This document shows positions 1 through 9,997 of a stretch of DNA of 64,000 bases, piece after piece. The DNA is from Ilumatobacteraceae bacterium (GTDB lineage Bacteria > Actinomycetota > Acidimicrobiia > Acidimicrobiales > Ilumatobacteraceae). The position numbers and the translations under genes are program-made. The notes beneath the pieces are model-generated. The model was not told the origin of the DNA. It saw only the letters and a list, made by a program, of their open reading frames with translations, and searched no databases. Position 1 is the stretch's first letter. Every line of letters begins with the position of its first letter. The stretch spans positions 51,040 to 115,039 of the forward strand of contig JALQUZ010000001.1 in assembly GCA_023263695.1 (NCBI GenBank). Direction: 5' to 3'.

Positions 1-1
1 T

Positions 2-796
2 CTCAAGCACGAGTCAATTGGTTTTGTGCCGACGATGGGTGCCCTTCATCAAGGCCATGTCAGCCTCATGCAACGAGCACGTCGCGAATGTGATCGTGTC
101 GTTGTCAGTATCTATGTGAATTCATTGCAGTTCAATTCACTTGACGACTTTTCCAAGTATCCCCGAACCGTGGATGAAGATTTTGAACTATGCAAATCAG
201 CCGGAGTTGATGTGGTCCTCTCTCCACTGAAAGACGATATGTTCCCTCTCCATCCGGTTGGACTGATTACGCCTTCGCACGACGCTGAAGGTTTTGAAGG
301 TGCAGATCGCCCCGGACATTTTTCGGGTGTGGTGACTGTGGTTGACAGGCTCTTTTCAATAGTTCAACCAACGGATGCATATTTTGGCTTGAAGGACTAC
401 CAACAGTTAGCAGTAATTAACAATATGTCTAACGAATTACACCGTCACGTCACCATTCATGCTTGTGAGACCATTCGAGAAGATGACGGTCTTGCCATGT
501 CGAGTAGAAATCGGTTGCTGTCACCATCTGCTCGTACGAGCGCAGCACGTATTCCGCTTGCATTACTCCATGCAATTTCATGCTGGCAAGACGGAAATAG
601 CAGTTCCATCGCTGCAATTGATGCCGCTCGCTCAGTACTTGAATGCGACTCAACAATCGAAATTCAGTACGTCTCCGTAGTCGCGGCAGGAACGATGAAC
701 ATTGTTGACACCATCAATCAGCACGATGTCATCATTGTTGCGGTAGTCATTGACGGTATCCGCCTCATTGACAACATGAAATTTATTACCGCTTGA
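2..796 (+). CDS. panC: Pantoate--beta-alanine ligase (5' truncated by window edge)
   Basis: Reading frame open to window start; PTMGALHQGH, YVNSLQF, PGHFSGVVTVV, FGLKDYQQ and SSRNRLLS motifs of PanC. Confidence 0.95.
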   Translation, partial: LKHESIGFVPTMGALHQGHVSLMQRARRECDRVVVSIYVNSLQFNSLDDFSKYPRTVDEDFELCKSAGVDVVLSPLKDDMFPLHPVGLITPSHDAEGFEGADRPGHFSGVVTVVDRLFSIVQPTDAYFGLKDYQQLAVINNMSNELHRHVTIHACETIREDDGLAMSSRNRLLSPSARTSAARIPLALLHAISCWQDGNSSSIAAIDAARSVLECDSTIEIQYVSVVAAGTMNIVDTINQHDVIIVAVVIDGIRLIDNMKFITA

Positions 797-2273
797 CGTT
801 TGGATCCGATTGTCGCATGCGGTAACGAACGGTAAAGATCGAATCTCCGCTTAAAATTCCACCTCTTGCAAACGTGCGTCCATTTTGCCAATTGGACAGG
901 CCGAGTTCGGGTTTGCGCAATGCGTATTGGCCATCTACCCAGCGGGTCATTCCATCTCCGAAAAATGGAGCATTCGATGCACGCCACGCCCTTTCAATCT
1001 CTTGGTCATCGTCGGAAATAACGGAAAGAACAAATGAAGGCGAATAGCGATTGAACAGTAAAACGGCGGAAGCCACGTCATCAACAACGACGATCGAAAC
1101 CTCCGGATCGTTTTCCCACTCCCATTCACTGCCGAGAGAATCGTGATCAATCAATACAGTTGAAAAAGACGGTGGAAGAACTATTGAACTAAGAACCTCG
1201 CTGATCTGGGAATCAACATGAATCACTGCGTTGGCTTTACGCTGATTTGCTGCCAGCGAAATTCCGTCAATAACAGCCTGCAACGACTGTTTCAACGTTG
1301 ACCGAATGATGACAACGGTGTTTAAGGTGTTGCACACTTTTCGATCAAGTGAACATTGAATAACATTTTTCAATCGATTTACGTCTGCGATGTTCGATAC
1401 CACCATCCATGCACCGCCCGTTCCATGGAGGCTTGCAGGTATGCCATGTTGTTGCGCAATCTCTCCAAGCAATGCAACCGAAGGTCCACTGCCTCTGGCA
1501 ACCGCTAATGACAGTCGGCGATCTGAAAACAATGCCCAAGCACTTGCATGAGTCTTTGATGGCAACAGAATCACACTGCCAATAGGAATCCCAGCATCAG
1601 CAAGACTCGGAACAACACACAGTCTCATAATTGCTTCGGCGGTCTCAAAAGCATCACTACCTATTCGAAAGACGCAAACGTTACGGCTCCGCAAAACACC
1701 AGTTGCATCTGCGAATACGTTTGGCCGTCCTTCAAACACGAAACCTACAACGCCAAGTGGTGCAATGTGAGACTCAATCTGCCAGCCATCATGCGAGATC
1801 GTTTCGGTCGCAACATTTGCAGTGCCAAGCTTCTCCCAGATGTGCAAAGCCTCAATCATGTCGTGGCGCATCGACTCACTAAGAATCAGTCGTGTAGTTG
1901 ACCTTCCACTGGTTTTTGCACGCGTAACATCACGGTCATTAACCGCAGAAATTTCGTCAAAAATATCTACATCATTCAGCCGCCGCGCGAATCCTGCGTA
2001 GAAATGCGAAATTTGCGCATCATCAACGCTACTCATTTCCTCGAAGGCTGAAATAGCGACATCGATACAAGACCTCACCGCATCCGATTCAGATTTTGGT
2101 ATGCGAAGCAAGCCTGAGGAAGGGACTGCTATCAATCGATCCCCTTCTGAAAACGCGGATGCGATTTCCTCGCCAATATCAACGAGGAGACCGTCGATCA
2201 GCACTTTGTCGTGTGGGCTGATTTTCACAAGTGCTCCATGACGCACCATCGTAGATCGGTAGTCTGATTTCAT
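786..2273 (-). CDS. proA: Glutamate-5-semialdehyde dehydrogenase-like protein (ProA family) with N-terminal extension
   Basis: APLGVVGFVFEGRPNVFADATGVLRSRN and RKVCNTLNTVV resemble ProA NAD(P)-binding and catalytic Cys regions; about 65 extra N-terminal residues. Confidence 0.75.
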   Translation of the reverse strand: MKSDYRSTMVRHGALVKISPHDKVLIDGLLVDIGEEIASAFSEGDRLIAVPSSGLLRIPKSESDAVRSCIDVAISAFEEMSSVDDAQISHFYAGFARRLNDVDIFDEISAVNDRDVTRAKTSGRSTTRLILSESMRHDMIEALHIWEKLGTANVATETISHDGWQIESHIAPLGVVGFVFEGRPNVFADATGVLRSRNVCVFRIGSDAFETAEAIMRLCVVPSLADAGIPIGSVILLPSKTHASAWALFSDRRLSLAVARGSGPSVALLGEIAQQHGIPASLHGTGGAWMVVSNIADVNRLKNVIQCSLDRKVCNTLNTVVIIRSTLKQSLQAVIDGISLAANQRKANAVIHVDSQISEVLSSIVLPPSFSTVLIDHDSLGSEWEWENDPEVSIVVVDDVASAVLLFNRYSPSFVLSVISDDDQEIERAWRASNAPFFGDGMTRWVDGQYALRKPELGLSNWQNGRTFARGGILSGDSIFTVRYRMRQSDPNVKR

Positions 2274-2982
2274 GAATGATCGCTTGTATTTTCGCCAACT
2301 GCTTTCGGGAACGGACTTCGCGAAACAAGACCAAATGGCTCATCAAATGGTCAATTTTGTCTACCTCATTGGCGATAAGGAGACGCGGGAGTGCGTAATT
2401 GTGGACCCGGCTTATGCAGTTGCTGAAATAGCAGACATCGTGCAGGAAGATGACATGAATCTGGTCGGCGCTCTTGGCACTCATTATCACCCCGACCACG
2501 TTGGTGGAAAGATGATGGGCTGGAACATTGAAGGCATTGCTTCGTTACTCGAAGTGAACGAGATCCCAATTCATATTCAAAAGAATGAAATCGAATGGGT
2601 AACGAAAACAACTGGTGTTTCGTCATCTCATCTCACAGCTCACGAAGGTGGCGATGTGGTGAAAGTTGGAGAAATTGAAATCACCATGCTCCACACGCCT
2701 GGTCATACTCCGGGAAGTCAATGTTTCCTTGTAGAAGGTAATTTGGTTTCCGGTGACACATTGTTTCTCGAGGGCTGTGGACGCACTGATCTGCCAGGCT
2801 CGAATCCTGACGATATGTACGACAGCCTCCACATGCTCGCTTCCTTACCGGGTTACACCATTGTGTACCCAGGTCACCGATATTCAGACCCAGCGTTTCT
2901 GGCCCTCGGGCAGGTACGTGAAAGTAATTATGTCTTTAAACCAACTTCTAAAGAGGGTTGGTTGCAATGGTTTGGTCAATGA
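2272..2982 (+). CDS. MBL-fold metallo-hydrolase (glyoxalase II-like)
   Basis: THYHPDHVGG metal motif, HTPGHTPGSQCF, SGDTLF, YPGHRYS. Confidence 0.9.
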   Translation: MNDRLYFRQLLSGTDFAKQDQMAHQMVNFVYLIGDKETRECVIVDPAYAVAEIADIVQEDDMNLVGALGTHYHPDHVGGKMMGWNIEGIASLLEVNEIPIHIQKNEIEWVTKTTGVSSSHLTAHEGGDVVKVGEIEITMLHTPGHTPGSQCFLVEGNLVSGDTLFLEGCGRTDLPGSNPDDMYDSLHMLASLPGYTIVYPGHRYSDPAFLALGQVRESNYVFKPTSKEGWLQWFGQ

Positions 2983-2989
2983 ACACAAC

Positions 2990-3727
2990 TCATTGAAACA
3001 ATCCTGAGTACACGCTGCTGCATCCTGCTATTGCCAGTAACACCAACACTGCAATTCTAAATTTGTCTGGTTGAACGCGATTACGAATGACTTTGCCAAC
3101 AGTTACGCCAGCAATCATTGATGGTAAAACCGAAACAGCTAGCCAGATATCAGCCGTCCCAATTTCACCAAAGATTGTGAAAAGCAGCAGGCCGTAAAAG
3201 CCGCTGATTAAAAAAATCATATTCAGCGTTGAACGAAACACATATGGCTCGCTCCTTCGCGCCTGAAGCGCAAACACTAAAGGAGGTCCATTAGTTGACG
3301 TTGACGTTAAGAGAAATCCGCTGACTACGCCCATGATCCAGTCAAGGCTGATGTGTGCTTCGCTGAGATCTCTTCCGCGAATCAACAACATCACACCGAG
3401 TAGTACCCCCACTCCAAGGAAAACCTTCAGCACATGTTGATCGGCATAAATAAACGCGACTAACCCCAATGGAGCTCCGATAAATGAAGCCCATAGAAAT
3501 CGTTTTACTTGAACCTTGTCTTGATCGTGCCGAAGATCTCGATATTGGTACAGATTATTTGCCGTTCCAATAAGCGAGGCCAAGATGACCGCTCGATGCA
3601 AGCCGATCACCTGCATCATGATTGGAACCGACAGCAAAGCAAATCCGAAACCCACAACCGACTGTGTGAAGGCTGTGGCTAAAACAATGAGGGCTACGCC
3701 GAAGAAAGCAAGGACAGAAACCTCCAT
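2990..3727 (-). CDS. TauE/SafE-family membrane transporter (sulfite exporter family)
   Basis: Multi-TM protein; FTQSVVGFGFALLSVPIM and TSTNGPPLVFALQ motifs typical of TauE/SafE. Confidence 0.85.
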   Translation of the reverse strand: MEVSVLAFFGVALIVLATAFTQSVVGFGFALLSVPIMMQVIGLHRAVILASLIGTANNLYQYRDLRHDQDKVQVKRFLWASFIGAPLGLVAFIYADQHVLKVFLGVGVLLGVMLLIRGRDLSEAHISLDWIMGVVSGFLLTSTSTNGPPLVFALQARRSEPYVFRSTLNMIFLISGFYGLLLFTIFGEIGTADIWLAVSVLPSMIAGVTVGKVIRNRVQPDKFRIAVLVLLAIAGCSSVYSGLFQ

Positions 3728-5073
3728 CACGACATCAGTTCTTCCACACATTGTGCAAATACGGCTGTATGCAAATCAACATCGCTATCACTGTGAAATG
3801 GCGTCATGAGCGCCATGTTGTGAAATGGTGTTAACAAGATGCCTCGGTTCAATGCGTAGAGATGCATGAACGACTCGAGAGAATCGTTTACCGATGCTGC
3901 CGCCTGCGCTCCATTTTGTGGATGATCGGCAAACCAGTATTCGGCTCGACAGCCAAGTTGCTGAACTGTCCACGGAAGCTTGTGGCGATCAATGGTGGCT
4001 TGCACGCCTGCACTCCAACGCATAGCCAAGGGAATCGCTATATCGAAATCCTCCTGACGTAGCGCATGCGTGAGTGTTGCGCGAATTGCTGCACCCGCCA
4101 GCGCGCTTCCACTCAATGTGCCACCGATACCAGAAACATCGAGATCGTGGCCATGCATCAGGTCTTCTACCCTCCGTGAAATCTCGGCAGACATTCCATA
4201 AGCGGCAACGGGTATTCCACCTCCGATGGTCTTACCGATCACCAACATGTCTGGTTCCACGCCCCACAATCGTGATGCTCCTTGTGGACCTGCGCAGATG
4301 GTGTGAGTTTCATCGAGGATAAATATGACTCCATATTTTTTGGTGAGTTGTCTTACGCCTTCTAAATATCCTTCTTGTGGCAACACAATTCCGATGTTGG
4401 TTAGTGCTGGTTCCATAAGTACGCATGCAATTTCTCCACCGGCGAGCGCTCGTTCCATTGCTGCTAGATCGTTGAATGGCACCGCAATTGTGGTAAGGCC
4501 TGGATGTATCTGCGGACCAATTGCCCCAGGGCGGCTGACCGTTTCCCCATTTCGATCCAAAATGACAAGGGTTTCATCAACAGTTCCGTGATAGCACCAG
4601 TCATTCACCACAATTTTTGGCTTACCATTGAGTTGACGAGCAAGGCGCAAACTAAACCGATTCGCATCAGTTGCACTCAGGCAGAACTGCCATTTACTCA
4701 TTCCAAATCGATCCGTTAAATGATTAGCCACCCACGACAGATCCGCTGAAGGCAACATCGTGGTGAATCCTCGTTGGGACTGATGGGCTATCGCTTGAGA
4801 AATTGGTGCGTTGGCATGACCAGTCATAGAGCCGGTGTCACCTAAGCAAAAATCAACATAGGTATTGCCGTCAATGTCTACGATGCTGCCGCCCGCCGCA
4901 CTATCGGCAATTATGGGAAATGGTCCCGCCCATCGTTTCATCCAGGGCATCGGCACTCCGCCCAATAACGCAGTTTGCGAGTTGAACGACTCTTCCCGTG
5001 ATTGAGGATGTTTCTGAATGAACATTTCCACTTCAGCACCCATGAGTTCGGCAATTCGCAATTCGTCGATCAT
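3727..5073 (-). CDS. Class III PLP-dependent aminotransferase (glutamate-1-semialdehyde aminomutase-like)
   Basis: VDFCLGDTGSMTGHA, VNDWCYHGTVDETL, FILDETHTIC, IGKTIGGGIPVAAYG (PLP Lys). Confidence 0.88.
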   Translation of the reverse strand: MIDELRIAELMGAEVEMFIQKHPQSREESFNSQTALLGGVPMPWMKRWAGPFPIIADSAAGGSIVDIDGNTYVDFCLGDTGSMTGHANAPISQAIAHQSQRGFTTMLPSADLSWVANHLTDRFGMSKWQFCLSATDANRFSLRLARQLNGKPKIVVNDWCYHGTVDETLVILDRNGETVSRPGAIGPQIHPGLTTIAVPFNDLAAMERALAGGEIACVLMEPALTNIGIVLPQEGYLEGVRQLTKKYGVIFILDETHTICAGPQGASRLWGVEPDMLVIGKTIGGGIPVAAYGMSAEISRRVEDLMHGHDLDVSGIGGTLSGSALAGAAIRATLTHALRQEDFDIAIPLAMRWSAGVQATIDRHKLPWTVQQLGCRAEYWFADHPQNGAQAAASVNDSLESFMHLYALNRGILLTPFHNMALMTPFHSDSDVDLHTAVFAQCVEELMS

Positions 5074-5125
5074 CTCTTCATTCTTATTGATCCTCTGTTG
5101 AAGATGTTGCTTCTACACTGAATGC

Positions 5126-6361
5126 ATGTCAACGCTTCGGATAAATGGTCAACGCCTCATGGACCGTCTTATGGCTTTGGCGGCAATTTCACCTATTGAA
5201 GGGGGTGGAAATTGTCGTCTTGCATTGACTGATGACGACAAAGACGGGCGCGATCTCGTTGTTACTTGGATGAAGGATCTTGGTCTACACATATCGATTG
5301 ACGTGGTCGGAAATATTATTGGCACGTGGAATGTTGGGCACGGTGCCCCAGTCATGACTGGATCGCACATTGACACGGTGCGCACGGGTGGAAAATATGA
5401 CGGCAACCTCGGAGTTCTCGCTGGGCTACAGGTGATCGAAACTCTCCAGCAAGCAGGTGTCGAACCGCAACGGCCATTCGCTGTTGGAGTGTTTACCGAC
5501 GAAGAAGGAGCTCGATTTGCTCCTGACATGCTTGGTTCTCTGGTGTTCGTTGGTGGTCTTTCAGTCGAAGAAGCTCTAGACATTCGTGCAATAGATGGAC
5601 CTCGGTTTGGTGACGAACTGGAACGCATTGGATATGCGGGCAACACTCCTTGCCCTCAAAGGCCTCCACACGCATTTGTCGAGCTTCACATTGAACAAGG
5701 TCCTTTGTTGGAGGCAAACAATGTACGTATTGGCGCGGTAACCGGAGTTCAGGGAATTTCCTGGCAAGAGCTAACCATCACCGGACAGAGCAACCATGCA
5801 GGAACAACCCCAATGCGATTGCGTAAGGATCCTGTCGTGGTGGTTGCCGAAGTTGCGAAGTTCCTCCACGATCTCGCTCTGCGTTTTGGTGGTGATCAAG
5901 TCTGCACGGTCGGCAAAATAGATATTCACCCGAGTTTGATCAATGTTGTTGCGGCAAAAGCAACCATGACACTCGATGTTCGTAATACTGACGAAACACT
6001 GCTCAAGCAAGCCGAACACGAAATAGGTCAATTCATTTCTGAAATAGCGCAGCGCGAAGGCGTCACCACTTCCGTTCGCACTCTCGCTCGTTTCGAACCC
6101 GTGCAATTCGATCAACGTGTAATTGACATTATTTTCCAACATGCGTCTGACCAAGGCAACTCGGTGCAGTACATGCCGTCAGGAGCCGGACATGATGCTC
6201 AAATGCTTGCTCGCGTTTGTCCTACTGCGATGATCTTCACACAGAGCAAAGATGGACTCAGTCATAATCCGGCCGAATACACCTCACCAGAAGACCTCGA
6301 GGCCGGTGCCAACATACTGTTGCAAACCATGTTGACTCTTGCTGATACCGATTTCTCGTAG
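5126..6361 (+). CDS. M20-family Zn-dependent N-carbamoyl amino acid/ureide amidohydrolase (AllC/HyuC/beta-ureidopropionase type)
   Basis: TGSHIDTVRTGGKYDGNLGVLAGL, FTDEEGARF, ELHIEQGP, SGAGHDAQ. Confidence 0.9.
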   Translation: MSTLRINGQRLMDRLMALAAISPIEGGGNCRLALTDDDKDGRDLVVTWMKDLGLHISIDVVGNIIGTWNVGHGAPVMTGSHIDTVRTGGKYDGNLGVLAGLQVIETLQQAGVEPQRPFAVGVFTDEEGARFAPDMLGSLVFVGGLSVEEALDIRAIDGPRFGDELERIGYAGNTPCPQRPPHAFVELHIEQGPLLEANNVRIGAVTGVQGISWQELTITGQSNHAGTTPMRLRKDPVVVVAEVAKFLHDLALRFGGDQVCTVGKIDIHPSLINVVAAKATMTLDVRNTDETLLKQAEHEIGQFISEIAQREGVTTSVRTLARFEPVQFDQRVIDIIFQHASDQGNSVQYMPSGAGHDAQMLARVCPTAMIFTQSKDGLSHNPAEYTSPEDLEAGANILLQTMLTLADTDFS

Positions 6362-6403
6362 CTCGTTCTATCCAACAACTCATGAACAATTAGGCTCATC
6401 ATC

Positions 6404-7330
6404 ATGGCACGAATCGTTACTGTCGCAGCAGCTCAACTTGGTCCTATTCAGCGTGAAGACTCGCGCGCTTCATGTGTAGATCGAATGATCGATTTGCTGC
6501 ACCAGTCTGCTGCGGCTGGATGCGACGTAGTGGTGTACCCCGAACTTGCTCTCACCACGTTTTTTCCACGTTGGTTTGTGCCAGATATTCGCGAAGCCGA
6601 CCACTGGTATGAGACTTCGATGCCTAACAATGACACTCAACCTTTGTTTGACGAAGCTAAGCGGTTGAACATTGGTTTTTCTCTGGGTTACGCCGAACTC
6701 ACGCCAGATGGTCAGCGATTCAATACCCAAATTCTCGTAGAGAAAGATGGATCAATCGTTGCCAAGTATCGCAAGGTGCACATTCCTGGGCACGAAAAAC
6801 ATGAACCAGACCGACCATTTCAACATGCAGAACGCTATTACTTCACTCCGAGCAATGAAGGTTTCGGCGTGTGGAAAGCTTTTGGCGGTCGAGTCGGAAT
6901 GATGATTTGTAATGACCGCCGCTGGCCAGAAACGTATCGCGAGATGGGGTTGCAGGGAGTTGAAATGATCCTGTGCGGATACAACACACCGTTGCATTAC
7001 GTTCCGGATCCATCACAAGACGCGCTTGCTGGTTTCCACAATGCCCTCGTCATGCAAAGTGGTGCGTACCAAAACGGAACCTTCGTGGTCGGAGTTGCCA
7101 AAGGTGGAGTTGAAGAGGGCGTTGACAGCCTTGCTGACTCAAGCATTATTGGCCCATCGGGAGAAATTTTGGCTAAAACGAGATCTAACGGCGACGAGAT
7201 TGCCGTAGCCGCCTGCGATTTAGATTGGTGCTACCAGTACAAGAACACCTTGTTTGATTTCGACCGGTATCGACGGCCCGAGGTCTATCAACGAATCACG
7301 GGTCAACGGGGTGCAATCGTCGCCGACTAG
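6404..7330 (+). CDS. Nitrilase-superfamily N-carbamoyl-D-amino-acid hydrolase-like amidohydrolase
   Basis: VVYPELALTTFFPRW (Glu), YRKVHIPG (Lys), MMICNDRRWPETYR (Cys). Confidence 0.88.
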   Translation: MARIVTVAAAQLGPIQREDSRASCVDRMIDLLHQSAAAGCDVVVYPELALTTFFPRWFVPDIREADHWYETSMPNNDTQPLFDEAKRLNIGFSLGYAELTPDGQRFNTQILVEKDGSIVAKYRKVHIPGHEKHEPDRPFQHAERYYFTPSNEGFGVWKAFGGRVGMMICNDRRWPETYREMGLQGVEMILCGYNTPLHYVPDPSQDALAGFHNALVMQSGAYQNGTFVVGVAKGGVEEGVDSLADSSIIGPSGEILAKTRSNGDEIAVAACDLDWCYQYKNTLFDFDRYRRPEVYQRITGQRGAIVAD

Positions 7331-7339
7331 AGCGAGCTT

Positions 7340-7356
7340 TTTTACATTCTGTAAAA
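7340..7356. promoter_or_regulatory. Inverted repeat TTTTACA-TTC-TGTAAAA upstream of molybdenum hydroxylase gene; candidate operator
   Basis: Perfect 7-bp arms with 3-nt spacer in the short intergenic region. Confidence 0.4.
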
Positions 7357-7409
7357 CCCAAACCCAATAGGTGTATGGTAAACCTAGCAATCGGGCAAAG
7401 GGAGCGGTC

Positions 7410-9995
7410 ATGGAAGACACAATGGTGCAGTTTGTAGCCAATGGCGTCCCCGTCAGCGTGCGAGGGAATCATCCCCACCTGCTTTCGGCCCTCCGTGAAG
7501 AACTCAATATCACATCACCTAAAGATGGCTGCTCGCCGAGCGGCCAGTGTGGATGTTGCACGGTTTTCGTCAATGGTAAAGCAGTGGTTAGTTGTCAGAC
7601 CAGTTTGGAAAAGGTTGCTGGCGGTGAAGTGACCACGCTCGAAGGAATTGAAGAAACGGAACGTAAAAAATACTCCGATGCATTCGCTGCGTGCGGAGGC
7701 TTGCAGTGTGGTTTCTGTATTCCCGGAATCGTTGTGCGTGCAAAAGCGCAAGTGGACAAAAAGGGCGCGAACCTTAAGCGCGATGATATGGCGCGCCACC
7801 TTGGTGCGCATCTCTGTCGATGCACCGGCTATGTAAAAGTTTTGGATGCCATCGAGATGGTTGCACAGGGGTTAACACCAGTATTGCCTCAAGTTGGTGG
7901 AATTGGATCACGAAGCGTCAAGTACGAAGCACATCAACTTGCACTCGGCGATCGTGGATACGTTGACGACATTCGTGTTGATGGCATGTTGCATGCTTCA
8001 CTGCATTTCACAAAGCATGCTCGTGCAAAGGTCATTGGTATTGACAGCACGAAAGCGCTCGCCATGGAAGGAGTCACTGCGGTCTTCACGGCAGAGGACA
8101 TTCCTGGCGATCTGATGGTCGGCATCATCTACAAAGATTGGCCCGTCATGATCCCCGTCGGAGGGTACACGTCGTATGCAGGCGATGTACTTGCCATCGT
8201 TGTCGCCAACGATCGCATTACCGCTCGCGCAGCAGCTGAGTTGATTGAAGTGCAATACGAAGTTCTGCAGCCAATCACCAATCCACGCATCGCTATGGCA
8301 AATAGTGAAATCGCTGTATGGAAAACCACGTCCAATGTGTTGAGCACAAGTTCGTATAAACGCGGAGACGTTGATTCTGCTTTTGCATCGTGTGCGCATA
8401 TCGTCGAACAAGACTTCAGTACTCAACGCATTGAGCACGCGTTTCTTGAACCCGAAAGCACATTGGCGGTCCCTTCGGAAGATGGAACAAGACTTCACGT
8501 TTATTCAGGCGGACAAGGTATTTGGGATGACCGCAACGACATAGCCAATGTGCTCGCGATTTCGAATGATCAGGTGACGGTCGAGCTCATAACGAATGGT
8601 GGCGCCTTCGGAGGCAAGGAAGACATGAGTAATCAAGCTCATGCTTCATTAGCCGCGTGGCTACTTCAGGTTCCCGTGAAGTGCACGTTGTCGCGTGAAG
8701 AAAGCTTCCTCATGCACGCCAAACGCCACCCAATTGATATGTCCTACAAAATTGGCTGCGATGAGCAGGGCAAAATCCTCGCACTGCATGTGCGTGCAAT
8801 TGGCGACAGCGGTGCATACGCAAGCGTTGGAATGAAAGTGCTCGAGCGCATGGCTGGACACGCCAGTGGTCCGTATCACGTTCCAAACATTGACGTTGAG
8901 GCAATCGCCGTTCGTACCAATAACCCCGTGTGTGGTGCATTCCGCGGCTTCGGTGCCAACCAAGCGCAATTCGCAATGGAAGGCGTACTCGATCGGCTGG
9001 CTGAAAAGGTTGGCATTGATGGTTGGGCTATTCGTCGCGCGAATGTGATCATGCCTGGCATGGTGTGGGGTCCTGGACAAATCATGGACGATGGTTGCCT
9101 TGGCGCATCGAAATGCCTCGATGCCATCAAACCCGCATACGACGCTGCTCGTGCATCCGGTAAAGCAATAGGCCTTGGACTTGGTTTGAAAAACAGTGGA
9201 CTAGGCAATGGTTTCAAAGAGATCACTCGAGCCGTAGTGCACTTCAAACATGATGGACGAATTGAAGTGCGTCATGGTTGGACCGAAATGGGCCAAGGCA
9301 TCAATACTGTTGCTCAGCAAGTTGCGGTAGAGGAACTCGGTGTGGATGGCTCGTTGATCGATGTCATCGTTGACACGACTCGCGAACTCGGACTTGGTCA
9401 AACCACTGGGTCACGCGGAACCCTCATGGGTGCTGGAGCGGTAAAGGCTGCGTGTGAAGCCGCTCGAGAAGCGAGTTGCGCTATCGGAGTTGACCATGTC
9501 GGCGAATACCGAGTGGACTGGACAACCAAACTTGGCGAGCCGGGTGTAGAGAATCCGATCATTCACTCAACATTTGGATATGCAGCTCAACTGGTTATCG
9601 TCGATCGCGAAGACGGAAAGATTGAACACGTTGTAGCCGCTCACGACGTCGGACGCGCAGTTAATCCACAACTCTGTGAAGGTCAGATTGAGGGATCAGT
9701 TCACATGGGACTTGGCTACGCACTGAGCGAAGACTTCCCTAGTGACCCTGAAACTGGTTTCCCGACGAATAGAACGTTACGCAGCCTGGGCATTCTTCGA
9801 GCAAAAGATGTTCCAAAGATTTCCGTACAACTCGTTGAATCGGCTCAACCGAATTCTCCGTATGGCATCAAGGGTGTTGGCGAAATTGGACTTGTGCCAA
9901 CAGCTGGCGCTGTTGCTGCTGCGTTACACGATTTTGACGGAGTGTGGCGATCGAAGCTCCCTATGAAACGTGAAGACTTGAGTTCTGAGGATTAA
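7410..9995 (+). CDS. Fused [2Fe-2S]/molybdopterin-binding xanthine dehydrogenase-type hydroxylase (XdhD-like)
   Basis: N-terminal GCSPSGQCGCCTVFVNG and CGFCIPG..CRCTGY [2Fe-2S] domains; C-terminal GGAFGGKED, CGAFRGFGANQ, KGVGEIGL Mo-hydroxylase motifs; start likely the internal ATG at 7410. Confidence 0.88.
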   Translation: MEDTMVQFVANGVPVSVRGNHPHLLSALREELNITSPKDGCSPSGQCGCCTVFVNGKAVVSCQTSLEKVAGGEVTTLEGIEETERKKYSDAFAACGGLQCGFCIPGIVVRAKAQVDKKGANLKRDDMARHLGAHLCRCTGYVKVLDAIEMVAQGLTPVLPQVGGIGSRSVKYEAHQLALGDRGYVDDIRVDGMLHASLHFTKHARAKVIGIDSTKALAMEGVTAVFTAEDIPGDLMVGIIYKDWPVMIPVGGYTSYAGDVLAIVVANDRITARAAAELIEVQYEVLQPITNPRIAMANSEIAVWKTTSNVLSTSSYKRGDVDSAFASCAHIVEQDFSTQRIEHAFLEPESTLAVPSEDGTRLHVYSGGQGIWDDRNDIANVLAISNDQVTVELITNGGAFGGKEDMSNQAHASLAAWLLQVPVKCTLSREESFLMHAKRHPIDMSYKIGCDEQGKILALHVRAIGDSGAYASVGMKVLERMAGHASGPYHVPNIDVEAIAVRTNNPVCGAFRGFGANQAQFAMEGVLDRLAEKVGIDGWAIRRANVIMPGMVWGPGQIMDDGCLGASKCLDAIKPAYDAARASGKAIGLGLGLKNSGLGNGFKEITRAVVHFKHDGRIEVRHGWTEMGQGINTVAQQVAVEELGVDGSLIDVIVDTTRELGLGQTTGSRGTLMGAGAVKAACEAAREASCAIGVDHVGEYRVDWTTKLGEPGVENPIIHSTFGYAAQLVIVDREDGKIEHVVAAHDVGRAVNPQLCEGQIEGSVHMGLGYALSEDFPSDPETGFPTNRTLRSLGILRAKDVPKISVQLVESAQPNSPYGIKGVGEIGLVPTAGAVAAALHDFDGVWRSKLPMKREDLSSED

Positions 9996-9997
9996 CG

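Noticed and set aside
26-796. Apparently short PanC with GTG start
   Set aside because: The frame stays open to the window edge (LKHESIGFVPTMG), so it is simply truncated by the window.
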